This document shows positions 7,680-17,200 of a DNA stretch of 64,000 nt, piece by piece. Position numbers and translations under genes: made by a program. Source of the DNA: Thiohalomonas sp041685045 (GTDB lineage Bacteria > Pseudomonadota > Gammaproteobacteria > Thiohalomonadales > Thiohalomonadaceae); assembly GCA_041685045.1 (NCBI GenBank), contig JAWLGP010000015.1:1-64000 (forward strand), given 5' to 3'. Position 1 is the stretch's first letter. Each line of letters starts with the position of its first letter. The notes under the pieces are model-generated. The model ran no database searches and was not told where the DNA came from. It worked only from the letters and a program-made list of their open reading frames with translations.

Positions 7680-7943
7680 ATGAACATGTTCCTGGTTGCC
7701 TTCGAACTGAATCCCGGCGGTAACGCGCCGCAGGTTCAGCAGTTTATCGATGGTTTCGACGCGATGCGCTTTTCCGACACGGCATACGCGCTCCGCACGG
7801 AGTTGAGCGCCGGAGAGTTGTTCGAGCGGTTGCAGCCTTTGCTTGGCACCGATGATCTGGCCTATGTCGTGACACTGGCGGCCCCCTGGATGGGATATGG
7901 ATACGAGGCCATGAACGACTGGCTTAAGCGGCAACTCGGCTGA
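7680..7943 (+). CDS. SinR/Cas2-like small protein
   Basis: The 87-residue product (MNMFLVAFELNPGG...) has no signal or membrane segment. Its pattern is an N-terminal strand MFLVAFEL, a helix, a segment DTAYALRTELSAGELFERLQPLL, then DDLAYVVTLAAPW. This resembles the SinR/GhoS/VapD-like group of ferredoxin-fold proteins related to Cas2, some of which are RNases. No catalytic residue can be assigned, no CRISPR array is nearby, and no partner toxin or antitoxin gene is adjacent. The similarity is from memory of the pattern and needs a profile search. An ATG start follows GGGAGGCAGACG. Confidence 0.7.
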   Translation: MNMFLVAFELNPGGNAPQVQQFIDGFDAMRFSDTAYALRTELSAGELFERLQPLLGTDDLAYVVTLAAPWMGYGYEAMNDWLKRQLG

Positions 7944-7946
7944 TGC

Positions 7947-9302
7947 TCAGCCGACAACGACACGGTCACGCCCCCCGTGCTTCGCGCCATAGACGGCCCG
8001 GTCCGCCTGGTCGATGAGCGCCTGCGGGTTTGGCGCGCCGCAGTCCGGATAGGCGGTCGCGCCGACACTGACCGTGACCTGGAGGCAGACATCGCGGCCA
8101 TCGCCGAAGGTCGCCTCGGCGACCTGGTCGCGCAGGCGTTCGGCCAGCCCGAGGGTCTCCTGGCGACCGGCACCTGGCAAGACGACCAGGAACTCCTCGC
8201 CGCCGTAGCGCACCACGACGTCGCCCTCGCGTACGGCGTCTCTGATCGTGGTGGCGATCTGGGCCAGAACCCGGTCGCCGGTCAGATGGCCGAAGCGATC
8301 GTTCAGGCTCTTGAAGTGATCGACATCCACCATCAGCAGCCCGAGCGGCAGGCCGAAGCGCCGGGAGCGTTCGAACTCCTCCTGCAACCGGCTCATCCCG
8401 AAGCGGCGGTTGTAGAGATTGGTCAGCGGGTCGAGGGCAGCAATGTGCTGCAGCTGGGCGTGCGCCAGCGCGTTGTTCAGCGCCAGCCCGAGGCCCTGGC
8501 GGAACAGCTGCATCAGCCACTCGGTGTCGCGCGGGAACGGGTGTGCACTGGCCAGCACCACCAGGCCGGGAACCGTATCGTCGAAGACCGCCGGGATCAG
8601 CATCAGTTCGCGCGGACGGAAATCGATCAGCAGGGCCTCGATGCGGATCTCTTCCGGTAACTCGATACGTTCGCAGCGCCCGCTTTGAATGGCGCGCCGC
8701 ACGTGGCCGTTGTCCACCAGCGTCTGCGGCGCCAACAGACCGCGATGGGCCAGCAGGGCCAGCTCTCCGGTCCGGTGGGTCAGCACCGCCCCGGCGGTTG
8801 CCCCGGTGTGCTCGAGAAACAGGTTCAGCGCCTTGCCGCACAGCGCTTCCAGCTCCAGTTCGCAGGAGAGGGCGGTGGAGAAGGCGCTGACGGCGGTGTT
8901 GGTGCGGTGATTGCGGAACAGCGCCTCCACCAGGTCATTGAAGGCCCGTACGCTCTCGCCGATCTCGTCGTCGGAGTCCAGCTCGATGCGGCACCGCTCC
9001 GCCGTGCAGCCGGACCAGTCACCGGTATAGGTGGCGCGCTGGATGGCGCTTTCCACGTAGTTCATGCGCTCGGCCAGCAGGCGCAGACGCGGCCGCACCA
9101 CACCACGGGCGAGCAGGAAATTGACGCTGCCGGCCAGCAGGCCCGCGGCAACCGTGGCGCCCCAGAACACGGGGGTGAACACCTGTTCGGGGGAGACGCC
9201 AAGGGAATAGACGAAAAACGGGAAGGACACGCCGATCAACAGCCCGAAGCCGCCCATGCCGAGGGCGAGATCGACGAACAGTTTTCTGGACAGGCGGGGC
9301 AT
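7947..9302 (-). CDS. Membrane diguanylate cyclase with HAMP and GAF-like regions
   Basis: This 451-residue enzyme should make cyclic di-GMP from two GTP. It has two N-terminal transmembrane helices (about 12-33 and 43-65), a HAMP-like linker (about 67-130), a GAF-like sensory region (about 135-285) and a C-terminal GGDEF domain with GGEEF at 367-371. The inhibitory I-site RxxD (R358 to D361) is five residues upstream, so product inhibition is expected. The short periplasmic stretch suggests sensing is done by the GAF-like region or in the membrane. The gene is convergent with the small gene ending at 7943, three bases away. Confidence 0.93.
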   Translation of the reverse strand: MPRLSRKLFVDLALGMGGFGLLIGVSFPFFVYSLGVSPEQVFTPVFWGATVAAGLLAGSVNFLLARGVVRPRLRLLAERMNYVESAIQRATYTGDWSGCTAERCRIELDSDDEIGESVRAFNDLVEALFRNHRTNTAVSAFSTALSCELELEALCGKALNLFLEHTGATAGAVLTHRTGELALLAHRGLLAPQTLVDNGHVRRAIQSGRCERIELPEEIRIEALLIDFRPRELMLIPAVFDDTVPGLVVLASAHPFPRDTEWLMQLFRQGLGLALNNALAHAQLQHIAALDPLTNLYNRRFGMSRLQEEFERSRRFGLPLGLLMVDVDHFKSLNDRFGHLTGDRVLAQIATTIRDAVREGDVVVRYGGEEFLVVLPGAGRQETLGLAERLRDQVAEATFGDGRDVCLQVTVSVGATAYPDCGAPNPQALIDQADRAVYGAKHGGRDRVVVG

Positions 9303-9385
9303 CTTCGGCTCCGTTTATTCTCGTTGTTGGCGGAAACCCGCACGTATACCGCTCTAAACCTAGCACACGCCTACGGATTTTCCCC

Positions 9386-9949
9386 TTACGCACGATGGCG
9401 GCTTTCTCCGGTTGTGACGCCGCCCGCAATCAGGTGGGCGGTCCGAAGCGGCTCGGGAATCCGGCTGTGGACCGCGAGCCGCCGGATCAGCCGCTCGGCG
9501 GCGCGCGCCTCGAGTCCGGCACGCTGAATGAACACCCCGGCGGCAGGCTCCATTGGGCCGAGGCGCTCGATGAGGTGCCACTTGCGCTGACCGCCCGGGA
9601 GACGTGTCAGGGCCCGCTGAATGGCCCCGAAATCGGGCTGCTTGCGGCTGACGGCGATGACGGGGATCTGCAACTGCGCATACAATCCGGGCAGGTCCAC
9701 CACATTGAAACCGGCAAAGGCGATCCCCTGGAGCAGTACCGCCTGGAGATGACCGCCGAACCGCGAACCGCTGATCATGGCCGCGACCGCGCGGGTCGCA
9801 TTGGCGCCGTCGCGGCGCACCTTGGCGCTGAGCACACCCTCCAACCGAAGTCCGCAGAAAACGGCACCGATGATGGGAACATCCCCGCGATGGCTGCGCG
9901 CAAACGGCGCATCGTCGATGCCGATGACGTGGGTGATCGGTTTGCCCAT
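9386..9949 (-). CDS. DUF99 family protein (endonuclease dU-like)
   Basis: The 187-residue protein begins MGKPITHVIGIDDAPF and carries the DUF99 pattern: a GIDD motif near residue 11, RRDGANATRAVAAMISGSRF, and GIAFAGFNVVDLPGL followed by IPVIAVSRKQPD. The family is mostly archaeal, is structurally related to endonuclease V, and some members are reported as endonuclease dU acting on deoxyuridine in DNA. The start is fixed by AGGAG upstream of the ATG at 9949. It may be co-transcribed with the diguanylate cyclase downstream, 83 bp away. The exact activity here is inferred from family. Confidence 0.85.
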   Translation of the reverse strand: MGKPITHVIGIDDAPFARSHRGDVPIIGAVFCGLRLEGVLSAKVRRDGANATRAVAAMISGSRFGGHLQAVLLQGIAFAGFNVVDLPGLYAQLQIPVIAVSRKQPDFGAIQRALTRLPGGQRKWHLIERLGPMEPAAGVFIQRAGLEARAAERLIRRLAVHSRIPEPLRTAHLIAGGVTTGESRHRA

Positions 9950-10023
9950 GGCGACTCCTGGCGGCTGCCCGGAACCCTCTGTGGTAACTTTGGGCCCCTC
10001 GAAAAAACCTTTTAACGAGCAGT

Positions 10024-11304
10024 ATGGAAAATAAATTGCGGATTTTGCTTGCGCTACTGACAGCGTTGGTGACCCTGCCGGCCATCGCCGGCATTGCCCC
10101 CACCCTGGTGCTGGACAACGGTGCCGAGATCCCGGTCGAGCGCTTCGTGCCCGGCGGGACGCCAAAGGCGCGCATCCTCTGGCTGCCCTCGGAGTACGGG
10201 GTACGGCCGCGGCAGGCTCAGGTCGCTCAAGGGCTCGCCCAACGGGGCTTCGAGGTGTGGGCGGCCGACCTGCACACCGCCTATTTCCTGGCCCCGGGGC
10301 GTAGCAGTCTCGATGGCGTACCGCTGGAGGACGTGGCGGCACTGATCGCGCGGGCCGGCAGCGACGGACGGCCTCTCCTGCTGCTGGCGGCCAGCCGCGG
10401 GGCCAGCCTGGCCCTGGAGGCCGCCCGCCAGTGGCAGCTGGGCGGCGCCGCCGATCTCCTCGGCGCCGTGTTGCTCTATCCCAACCTCTACGAAGGGACG
10501 CCGCAACCGGGCAGCTCGCCAGCGTATCGTCCGATCGCGGGTGCGACCAACCTGCCGATCTTCGTCCTGCAACCGGAACTCTCCGGCAAGCGCTGGCACA
10601 TCAACGACCTTTCTGCGGCACTGGCCGAAGGCGGCAGCGAGGTCTTCGTCCGGCTATTGCCCGACGTGGGGGACGACTGGCTTACCCGCTTCGAGGTGAC
10701 CGAACTCGAGGCGAGCTTCACGCCCCGCGTTGCCGACATGGTCGAGGACGCCCTCCGACTGCTGCGAAGCTATGCCGGGCCCCGTCAACCGGCGGCCGCG
10801 TTGGACGCTCGGACAGCGCCGGCGGCGCCGGCCAGCACGGCAGGCGACGAGCTGCGTCGTTTCGATGGCGAACCGGTGCCGCCGCCGCTGCGCCTTCCCG
10901 ATCTGGCCGGGCGCAACCACGACCTGGATGCCTATCGCGGGCAGGTGGTGTTGGTGAATTTCTGGGCCACCTGGTGTCCGCCCTGCGTGCGCGAGATCCC
11001 CTCGCTCGGTCGTCTGCAGCACCGCTTCGCCGACCGCGGCTTCACGGTGCTGGGGGTCGATGTGGGGGATGCCCCGGAAAAGGTGGAGGCGTTCCTGGCC
11101 CAACACCCGGCCGGTTTTCCCGTGTTGCTCGATGCCGACGGTGACACGGTGGGCCCGTGGCACATCCACGCGTTTCCGACCAACTTCCTGCTGGATGCCG
11201 AGGGGCGCATCCGTTTTGCCTACCTCGGGGCGTTGGAGTGGGACGCCCCGGCGGTGGTGTCGACGGTGGCCGGCCTGCTCGACGAAGCGGAAGCGGGGCG
11301 GTAG
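10024..11304 (+). CDS. Alpha/beta-hydrolase-like and TlpA thioredoxin fusion, exported
   Basis: The 426-residue protein has a signal peptide (residues 1-23, cleavage near AIAG). The first domain (about 28-250) looks like an alpha/beta hydrolase, with a nucleophile-elbow-like AASRGAS around S124 and possible acid regions later. A proline/alanine-rich linker (about 252-282) leads to a TlpA/ResA-type thioredoxin domain with active site WCPPC at 317-321 and cis-proline region HAFPTNFLL. It should act in the periplasm, the second half as a thiol-disulfide reductant. The pairing of the two domains is unusual. Its 3' end overlaps the convergent PstS-like gene by 85 bp. Confidence 0.9.
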   Translation: MENKLRILLALLTALVTLPAIAGIAPTLVLDNGAEIPVERFVPGGTPKARILWLPSEYGVRPRQAQVAQGLAQRGFEVWAADLHTAYFLAPGRSSLDGVPLEDVAALIARAGSDGRPLLLLAASRGASLALEAARQWQLGGAADLLGAVLLYPNLYEGTPQPGSSPAYRPIAGATNLPIFVLQPELSGKRWHINDLSAALAEGGSEVFVRLLPDVGDDWLTRFEVTELEASFTPRVADMVEDALRLLRSYAGPRQPAAALDARTAPAAPASTAGDELRRFDGEPVPPPLRLPDLAGRNHDLDAYRGQVVLVNFWATWCPPCVREIPSLGRLQHRFADRGFTVLGVDVGDAPEKVEAFLAQHPAGFPVLLDADGDTVGPWHIHAFPTNFLLDAEGRIRFAYLGALEWDAPAVVSTVAGLLDEAEAGR

Positions 11305-12383
11305 CGGGCCAGCAGCACATCCTCGGGCGACAGCGTGATGCCGTGCCGGTCCAGTTCACGGGCGGCGATGGGGGCGGGCAGGGGCAAGCGGCCCGTCTCG
11401 GCGGCGATGCGCTGACCATCGCGGCTGTAGATGAACCGCACCAGCTCCCGACGCAGCGCATCCAGCACGATTCCGGGTTGGCGCTCGAGGTAGAGGTAGC
11501 AGAAGCGGGGCGGCAACGGATAGTGGCCGGCCAACAGCGACTCCGGGGTGGGCAGGGCGAAGGGACCCCGCCTGCCACCGCTGATCGGCACCACGTCCAC
11601 TCGGTCGCCGGTGGCCGCCAGTGTCGCGATGCCGATCCCGTGCGGGTCGTTGGCTACCGCCGCAACCACCGCTTCGATCGTCGGCAACCGTTCAATCCCC
11701 GGGCGGAACTCCCGCCCCGCCAGCAGGTCACGTCGGGCGCTGGTGGCGAGCGGGAGCCCGCGCGCCGGGCCGTAGCTGTGGATGGACCGTTCTTTCCAGT
11801 CTCCCGCCGCACCGAAGTCACCCCAGCGTCCGGCCGGGGTCCGCTCCTGCACAGCACCGAATACCCGCTTGATGTCGGCCAGGGTGAGGCCTTGTCCCAC
11901 CATCGGATTGTCCGGATGGACGATGACCACCAGCGGGTCCATGGCGACCCGCAGGCGCATCGGGGAGTGGCCCCACCGCGCCGCGAAGGAGTCGGCCTCG
12001 CGCCGCTGCATCGGTTCGCCCAGCAAGGCAATGGCGGAGGGGAATGGGACTTCCCACCAGCGGACGGCGGCCTCGGATGCGCCTACGGTCACCGTGATGT
12101 TCGCGCCGGTGGCGTTCAAGGCCTGCGCCCAGCTCTCGGCCAAGAATCGGGACGCGCCATCGGCGAGTAGTTCAACGCTGCCGAGCTCGGGACCGGCGCT
12201 CGGCTCGAAGTCCGGCAACCGACGATCCACGCCGTGAAGTTCCGGCCCGGGCAGCGGTGGCGTGATGGAGGGGAGCGGGATTTCGATGAGCGACGGTTCT
12301 TCGCGGTCGTCGTCACATCCGGACAGCAGGGCCACCACGGACAGCAGGATGGTCAATACACCGGGAAACCGTGCGCGTTTCAT
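11220..12383 (-). CDS. PstS-like substrate-binding lipoprotein
   Basis: The 387-residue protein has a lipoprotein signal peptide with lipobox LLSGC (lipidated C23). Its body is like periplasmic phosphate-binding proteins of the PstS family: GASEAAVRWWE, PLVVIVHPDNPM, LTLADIKRVFG and DPHGIGIATLAA. No pstCAB transporter genes are nearby, so it may be an orphan sensor or scavenger. The C-terminal tail is serine/alanine-rich, and its coding sequence overlaps the end of the fusion gene on the other strand; a shorter ancestral 3' end is possible. Phosphate as ligand is inferred from family only. Confidence 0.85.
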   Translation of the reverse strand: MKRARFPGVLTILLSVVALLSGCDDDREEPSLIEIPLPSITPPLPGPELHGVDRRLPDFEPSAGPELGSVELLADGASRFLAESWAQALNATGANITVTVGASEAAVRWWEVPFPSAIALLGEPMQRREADSFAARWGHSPMRLRVAMDPLVVIVHPDNPMVGQGLTLADIKRVFGAVQERTPAGRWGDFGAAGDWKERSIHSYGPARGLPLATSARRDLLAGREFRPGIERLPTIEAVVAAVANDPHGIGIATLAATGDRVDVVPISGGRRGPFALPTPESLLAGHYPLPPRFCYLYLERQPGIVLDALRRELVRFIYSRDGQRIAAETGRLPLPAPIAARELDRHGITLSPEDVLLARYRPASASSSRPATVDTTAGASHSNAPR

Positions 12384-12528
12384 GCCCCCGCCTCCCGCAT
12401 GGCGGGCCGTTTCGGCCCGTTGTCATTAGCGTAGGTGGCGAGGTTCGCGGAGGCAAAAAGGCGGATTGTTCCGAGCACTTTTGTGGCATATTCTCGCCGC
12501 TGTTCTACTCCGGGGAGAGATGATTCGC

Positions 12529-13353
12529 ATGTATCGTGAGAACCTGCGCCGTGGTGTCGAGTCCGCGTTCGTACAACGCCTGATTATCGCGCTGATCGCA
12601 ATAAACGCGGTGACACTCGGACTTGAGACCGATCCGGATGTGGTGGCGCAGGCAGGGCACTGGCTCATCCGGCTGGACCAGTTCGTCCTGACCGTTTTCG
12701 TTCTCGAGATTGGCGCCAAGCTGGTGGGGTATGGCCCGCGTTTCTTCCGCGATCCCTGGAACGTGTTCGACTTTCTTGTCGTGGCGATCGCCCTGATCCC
12801 GGCCAGTGGGCCGCTTGCGGTCCTGCGAACCCTGCGCATCCTGCGGGTACTTCGTCTGATCTCGGTCATGCCGCGGTTGCGCTTCGTGGTGGAGTCGCTG
12901 CTCAAGGCGGTGCCCGGCATCCTCTCGATCGCCGGACTGATGCTGATCCTGTTCTACGTGGCCGCGGTGATGGCAACATCGCTGTTCGGTGCCGAGTTCC
13001 CCGAGTGGTTCGGCAGCATCGGCGCCTCCATGTACACCCTGTTCCAGGTCATGACCCTCGAGAGCTGGTCGATGGGGATCGCGCGTCCGGTCATGGCGGT
13101 CCACCCCTACGCCTGGGTGTTTTTCGTGCCGTTCATCCTGCTGGCTACATTCACCATGCTCAATCTGTTCATCGCCATCATCGTCAACACCATGCAGACG
13201 CTGCACGAGGGCGAGATGGAGCGTGAACACGACCTGATCAAGGACGTGGTCCACGGCGAAGGCGTGCAACTGGAGACGGAGATCGCGGCGCTGCGGGAGG
13301 AGCTGCGGGCGTTGCGCGCCGAGTTGCGGAGGCCCCTCACGTCTCACCCCTAA
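12529..13353 (+). CDS. Bacterial voltage-gated sodium channel (NaChBac/NavAb type)
   Basis: The 274-residue product is a six-helix ion transporter of the BacNav family and should assemble as a homotetramer in the inner membrane. The S4 voltage sensor has arginines at 100, 103, 106 and 109 (LRTLRILRVLRL). The pore has the diagnostic selectivity filter TLESWSM at 176-182 followed by GIARPVM. The C-terminal region is an acidic neck and then a heptad coiled coil (ETEIAALREELRALRAELR). ATG at 12529 is preferred because GGGGAG lies about 10 bp upstream; frames starting at 12466 or 12520 are also open. Such channels are linked to sodium signalling and motility in marine and alkaliphilic bacteria. 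Confidence 0.95.
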   Translation: MYRENLRRGVESAFVQRLIIALIAINAVTLGLETDPDVVAQAGHWLIRLDQFVLTVFVLEIGAKLVGYGPRFFRDPWNVFDFLVVAIALIPASGPLAVLRTLRILRVLRLISVMPRLRFVVESLLKAVPGILSIAGLMLILFYVAAVMATSLFGAEFPEWFGSIGASMYTLFQVMTLESWSMGIARPVMAVHPYAWVFFVPFILLATFTMLNLFIAIIVNTMQTLHEGEMEREHDLIKDVVHGEGVQLETEIAALREELRALRAELRRPLTSHP

Positions 13354-13368
13354 CTCCTGCCCCACCCC

Positions 13369-14160
13369 TCACGGCCTTTCACACGCCGGCGTGCGCCCGG
13401 CCCGCTGCGCCTGGCGGTAGAGCTGCATCGCATGATCCATGCGCTCGCCAAGGTCTGCCATCCGGGTCTCTCCGGAAGGGTGGGTGGAGAGGAACTCCGG
13501 TGGCGCCTCACCGCCCGTCGCCTGCATGTTCTGCCAGAAGGCGACGCTTTCCCTCGGGTCGAAACCGGCGCGGGCCATCAGGTCGAGGCCAAAAAGATCG
13601 GCCTCGCGCTCCTGACGGCGGTTGAACGGCAGCAGCACCCCCACCTGGGCACCGACGCCGAGCAGACCGGCGATCTGCTGACCCTGGGGCCCGCCATCCA
13701 GCACGGCACCGATGAGATCGAGTCCCGCTTGAGTGGCGTAGCTGGTCGAGACGCGCTCATTGGGATGGTCGGCCACCACGTGGGCGATTTCGTGGGCCAG
13801 CACGGTCGCGAGCTGTGACTGGTTGGTTGCCACATCGAGAATGCCCGTATGCACCCCCACCTTTCCTCCCGGCAGCGCAAAGGCATTGGGGCTGGCGTCC
13901 TGGAACACCCGGACCTCCCAATCATCGGGTCCGCTCCCGAGCTGCGCCGCGATGGCGTCGGTCACGCAGCGGACATAGCGAACCGCCGGACCGCTTTCGA
14001 TCTGTGGCACCTGCTGCTTGACCTGCTGGAAGGCAGCGGCGCCCATCTCCGCCATCTGCTCCTGGGGAAACAGTGTCAGCTGCTGGCGGCCGAGCGGCGA
14101 GGTGGAGCAGGCCACCACCAGGAGGAGAAGGGTTGCAAGCACGGCGATTCGCGAGAACAT
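13369..14160 (-). CDS. M48-family metalloprotease lipoprotein
   Basis: The 263-residue protein has a lipoprotein signal (lipobox VVAC, C18) and a zinc peptidase motif HEIAH at residues 123-127, with the third ligand expected in QEREADLFGL around 189. It resembles the periplasmic LoiP/YcaL group, which degrade damaged outer-membrane proteins. It is convergent with the sodium channel gene (15-bp gap) and divergent from the large signalling protein at 14268. Confidence 0.93.
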   Translation of the reverse strand: MFSRIAVLATLLLLVVACSTSPLGRQQLTLFPQEQMAEMGAAAFQQVKQQVPQIESGPAVRYVRCVTDAIAAQLGSGPDDWEVRVFQDASPNAFALPGGKVGVHTGILDVATNQSQLATVLAHEIAHVVADHPNERVSTSYATQAGLDLIGAVLDGGPQGQQIAGLLGVGAQVGVLLPFNRRQEREADLFGLDLMARAGFDPRESVAFWQNMQATGGEAPPEFLSTHPSGETRMADLGERMDHAMQLYRQAQRAGRTPACERP

Positions 14161-14267
14161 AGGATTGGCTCCATGTGCTGTTCACAATTCGATTCCATTG
14201 CCGGACGGACTCCTATACTCAAAAAATAGCCGGTCGCATTGTGGATAAGGACGATCCGCAAGGAGCC

Positions 14268-17200
14268 ATGGCACACCCTCCATCCAATCCGTCGTACCAG
14301 GCCCTGGAAGCACGCGTGCGTTCGGTTGTTCGACGTCTGAACGAACAGCTGGAGGTCGACGGCAGCCTGCCGGCCGCCGTGGTCGAACTGTTGAACGAGG
14401 TGCGGCGCACCTTGCGTGCTTCCGAGGACCGCTATCAGCGCCTGGTGACCTACGCCGGGGCGGTCGTGGTCGAGTTGTTGCCCGACGGCACCATCGTCTC
14501 GCTCAACGATTCGGTCGCCAAGGTCACCGGTTTTCGTCCCCGTGAGCTGATGGATGCTCCTTGGTGGGACAAGCTCTTTCCGGGCGAATATCGGCGCGAG
14601 CTGTGGCGGCTCTACCGTCGGCTGCGCCGGGGCGACGTGACCGGCTACGTGCTGCGGCTGCAGAACAAGCACCTCACCCCGGTCATCGTCGAGGTGACCA
14701 GTGCCAATGCCTACGGCCCGGGTGGTCGGCTTGAGGCGATTCGCCTGTTCGCGCTCGATCTGACCGCCCAGCACCTGCTGGAACGGGAACTGGAGCGGAC
14801 CCGCCTGGAACTGCAGGAGAAGATCTGGGAGCGCACCGATCAGCTCGAGCGGATCAACGCCGAACTGCAGATCGAAATCATCGAGCGTGAACAGTTCGAG
14901 CTGGCGCTGAAAAAGAGCGAAGAACGGTTCCGACGGGCGGTCGACAACATTCCTGCGACGGTGGTGATCTACGATGCGGAGCGGCGCATTCGTTTTGTGA
15001 ATGCCCATGCCTTGGCGCTGTGGGACCTGCCTGAACGCGAGGTGCTCGGCTCAAGGGACGAAGAGCTGTTCGCCCCGGCCGTGACCGACGATTATCTTCC
15101 CGCCCTTCTGCGTGCGCAGCGCACCCGGCGCGCACAGGCGATCGAAGCGAACCTCGACTTGCGGGGTTGCATGATCACCCTGATGCTCTCCTTCGTGCCG
15201 CTGCTCGATCCCGGTGGTGAGGTCGATGAAGTGCTGGGGATCGGCTACGACATCACCGAACGCCGTCGCATCGAGGAAGATCTGCGCCTGCGCCATGATG
15301 AGTTGCAGACGCTCAACCACATCTCCGAAATCGCCCTGACTCGTCGGTCACTGGCCGACGCCTACCGCGAAATCGTGCAAGTGGTCCGGCAGGCCATCGA
15401 CTCGCCGGCGGTGCTCATCGAGGGATATGACCCCGAGCGGAAACTCCTCGTTGGTCAGGCTGCCGTGGGTATCGACGGCCATCCCGGAGAGCGCAAACTG
15501 AGCGGTCTCGCCCTTCGTGCCTTCAATGCTGGGCAGATCGTCATCGAACGGCACCACGGGGATGTGGAAGTGGCGGTCGCGGTGCCCCTTATCGTTCGCG
15601 AAAGTGTCATCGGACTACTCACCGCTTCCGGACAATGGCCGATGGCGAGCGATGAGCGCCTGCTGCAGTGGTTGCCCGGCATTGCCAACACGGTAGCGAT
15701 CATGACCGACCGGCAGCGGGCCGAGGAGGCGTTGCGCGAGAGCGAAGCGCAACGGGCTCGCGCCGAGGAGTTTTCGCTGCTCATGGTGGCCCGCGTCGAC
15801 CTGGACGGGCGCTGGTTACGGGTGCCGCCGATGCTCTGTCGTTGGCTCGGGTATTCCGAGGCGGAGCTGCTCGGATTGCGGGAGCAGGATGTCACCCATC
15901 CCGAGGACGTCGAAATCTCGAACACCGCCTTCGAGCAGTTGCGGGGCGGCGAACGGCGCTCGCTGGACCTGGAGACACGCTTCGTTACCCGCGATGGGCG
16001 TTCGCAGTGGGCCTACATGAATGTTTCGGTGCTGCCCGATGCCGAGGGTCGGCCGCTGCTGTTCCTGGTCTACATCCGTGACATCACCGAACAGAAGCGG
16101 GCGGAAGAGGAACTGCGCCTGGCGGCCCGTGTGTTCGAGAGCAGTGCGGAGGCGATCGTGATCCTCGATGAACAGCAGCGGATCGTCAACGTCAATCGCG
16201 CCTTTCAGGAAACCACGGGGTACCCCCCGGACGAGGCCTTGGGGGCGTCCGCACGGCTGCTTGATTCGGGCAAGCACTCGGCGGAGTTCTATCGCCACAT
16301 GTGGGGACAGGTGGAGACCACGGATCAGTGGCAAGGGGAGCTCTGGGGGCGCCGTCGCAACGGTGACCTGTTTCCGGCGCTTCTCAACATGGGGGCGGTT
16401 CGCGATGATCGTGGGCACATCATCAACTACGTGGGAATTTTTCGCGACATCACCGAAATCAAGAAAAGCCAGGAGGAGCTGGAGCGGCTCGCCAATTTCG
16501 ACAGCCTGACCGCCCTGCCCAATCGCAACCTGTTTCATGATCGCCTGGTTCACGGCATCGACCGCGCCAAACGCAACGGCAGCCGCCTGGCGGTGATGTT
16601 TGTGGATTTGGACAACTTCAAGGTGATCAACGACAGTCTCGGGCATGATGCCGGTGACATGCTGTTGAGGCGGGTCTCGGAGCGTCTGCGCCGGAGTGTG
16701 CGCTCCGAGGACACGGTGGCCCGGGTCGGCGGCGACGAGTTCGTGGTGCTGCTCGAGGAGGTGGTGGCTTTCGATCACATCGCGAGCACCGCCAAACGCA
16801 TCAATGCCTCCCTGTTCATTCCGATGGAGCTGAACGGGCACGCGGTGGACATCACCGGCAGCATCGGGATCAGCGTCTTTCCGGACGATGCCGATGAAGT
16901 CGGTTCTCTGCTCAAGAATGCCGACACGGCGATGTATGTGGCCAAGGAGCAGGGGCGCAACACCTATCGGTTTTTTACCGGCGGCATGAACCAGAAGGCG
17001 ATCGAACGGCTGAGTCTCGAGAGCAGTCTGCGCCGCGCCCTGGAGCGCGACGAATTTTTTCTCGTGTATCAACCGCAACTCGACCTGCGCACCCACCGTC
17101 CGGTCGGCATGGAGGCGACCATCCGCTGGAATCATCCGGAGCGCGGGGTGATCGGGGCGGACGAATTCATTCCGGTGGTGGAGGCGAGCAGCCTCAGCGA

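Noticed and set aside
8685..9527. 280-codon plus-strand frame opposite the diguanylate cyclase
   Set aside because: Shadow of the minus-strand GGDEF gene; Gly/Gln/His-rich translation without motifs.
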